Part shown: positions 31,932 through 32,448 of the stretch, piece by piece
Layout: every line of letters starts with the position of its first letter
Numbering within the stretch: position 1 is the first letter of the stretch
DNA from: Glomus cerebriforme
Taxonomy: Eukaryota; Glomeromycota; Glomeromycetes; Glomerales; Glomeraceae
Assembly: GCA_003550305.1 (NCBI GenBank)
Contig: QKYT01000062.1
Span: forward strand, 256,320-288,767
Direction of reading: 5' to 3'
Length of the DNA: 32,448 nt
Notes under the pieces: generated by a model
Seen by the model: only the letters and a program-made list of their open reading frames with translations
What the model was told of the DNA's origin: nothing
The model's database searches: none
Program-made: the position numbers and the translations under genes

Positions 31932-32030
31932 CTATGCCTTTCCATATGGTAATCCTTCTGGCAGTTCCTTTAAGTTTCAGCATTGCGACTATACTCCCCC
32001 TGGAACCAACCAATTTGGTTTCAATTCACA
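31932..32030 (-). pseudogene. 18S rRNA fragment, diverged
   Basis: Read on the minus strand, GGGGGAGTATAGTCGCAATG followed by CTGAAACTTAAAGGAACTGC and then CAGAAGG matches a universal eukaryotic 18S segment. That segment is GGGGGAGTATGGTCGCAAGG, then CTGAAACTTAAAGGAATTGA, then CGGAAGG. By eye 42 of 47 positions agree. Weaker similarity extends on both sides: GGTTCC near 32003 for GGTTCTGG, and ACCATATGGAAAGGCATAGC for the ACCACCAGGAGTGGAGCCTGC region. Flanks are unrelated AT-rich sequence, so this is a small insertion or relic, not a functional rRNA gene. A 142-codon plus-strand frame (31916-32344) is antisense to it and should not be annotated. Confidence 0.7.
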
Positions 32031-32448
32031 TAGTATTTCATTTAAATTTCTACAGTATTGGTTGTAAAAGAGTATTGCTAATGGTGAAATATTATGTTAT
32101 TTGTTTTGTTAATAAAAATGTACATTGTTTCATGTTCTTTTCTTCTTGGTGTTTCTTTCATATCCTCTTTCTCTCTGGTGCTCTCTTTTATTTGTATCTT
32201 TCTTATACACCATTACCAGTTAATTTTGTTGATGATAAAAAAAAATTCTACATTATATTCACCCTATTATACCATCTTTACACANTCTTTTCTCCTGACT
32301 TAATTTTATTCGCGGAAATTGTAGAATATTATNTGAGTTATTAATGTCCATAAAATGAATCCAAATTTCTCTTTTAAAATCATCAAATCTTCGTTTTCTC
32401 CAAATNTGGATGGGTGTTTATATTACATGAGCTCATAAATAAAGTAGT
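32031..32448. other. right-end stretch, nothing recognised
   Basis: AT-rich sequence with pyrimidine-rich runs and three N positions. No gene, repeat or RNA is supported. Confidence 0.5.

Noticed and set aside
31916..32344. 142-codon plus-strand open frame
   Set aside because: Its N-terminal part is antisense to the 18S rRNA fragment and the rest is low-complexity hydrophobic translation.
1..32448. tRNA genes and CRISPR arrays
   Set aside because: No cloverleaf with a TTCRANNC-type T-loop was found. The tandem repeats present lack unique spacers of constant length, and the genome is eukaryotic.

Overview
This AT-rich eukaryotic window most resembles an arbuscular mycorrhizal fungus of the Rhizophagus type. 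The evidence is short phase-consistent introns (about 50-95 nt) with CTAAYAA-type branch sites, an F-box protein of the kind greatly expanded in those genomes, a large TRP-like channel with a long cytosolic N-terminus, and many decayed transposons. The assignment rests on remembered protein style, not on a search. A few N positions show a draft assembly. There are no bacterial features, so ribosome binding sites and operons do not apply.

Layout. 1-1783 holds CAAATGAC-type low-complexity DNA, a small Cys-rich coding relic, an 11-bp minisatellite, a pair of about 150-bp direct repeats and a possible LTR edge with a primer-binding site. 1784-5790 (minus) is the best gene: I reconstruct eight exons for a TRP-like channel of about 1154 residues, with tandemly repeated mini-exons and a single one-base frameshift in exon 1. 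5929-7039 is a direct tandem duplication of about 540 bp, each copy carrying a 39-bp inverted repeat; it abuts a broken three-exon gene (7034-7821). 8029-8659 is a pogo-like transposon terminus next to a decayed PD-(D/E)XK nuclease-like gene. 8847-12044 holds three minus-strand hypothetical genes or relics: an unknown protein, a coiled-coil relic and a two-exon leucine-rich fragment. 13102-13441 is a 324-bp hAT-like MITE with 15-bp terminal inverted repeats and an 8-bp target duplication.

16900-23850 is a retrotransposon graveyard on the minus strand. I see three decayed non-LTR (LINE) reverse transcriptase copies. One carries an RNase H domain and is interrupted by a protein-kinase relic. 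24-27.6 kb is mostly non-coding, with a 16-bp minisatellite and a hairpin-rich element. A complete 5S rRNA gene with a Pol III T-run terminator lies at 27636-27760. 28187-29677 (minus) is an intact F-box gene, followed by a decayed duplicate of its 5' end. Near the right end, 31932-32030 (minus) is a diverged fragment of 18S rRNA.

Intact genes supported with good confidence are only the channel (bar one base), the F-box gene and the 5S gene. I see no coherent multi-gene pathway. The window reads as lineage-expanded gene families set among old and young repeats. The most interesting structures are the mini-exon array, the MITE, the kinase relic within the LINE and the 18S fragment.
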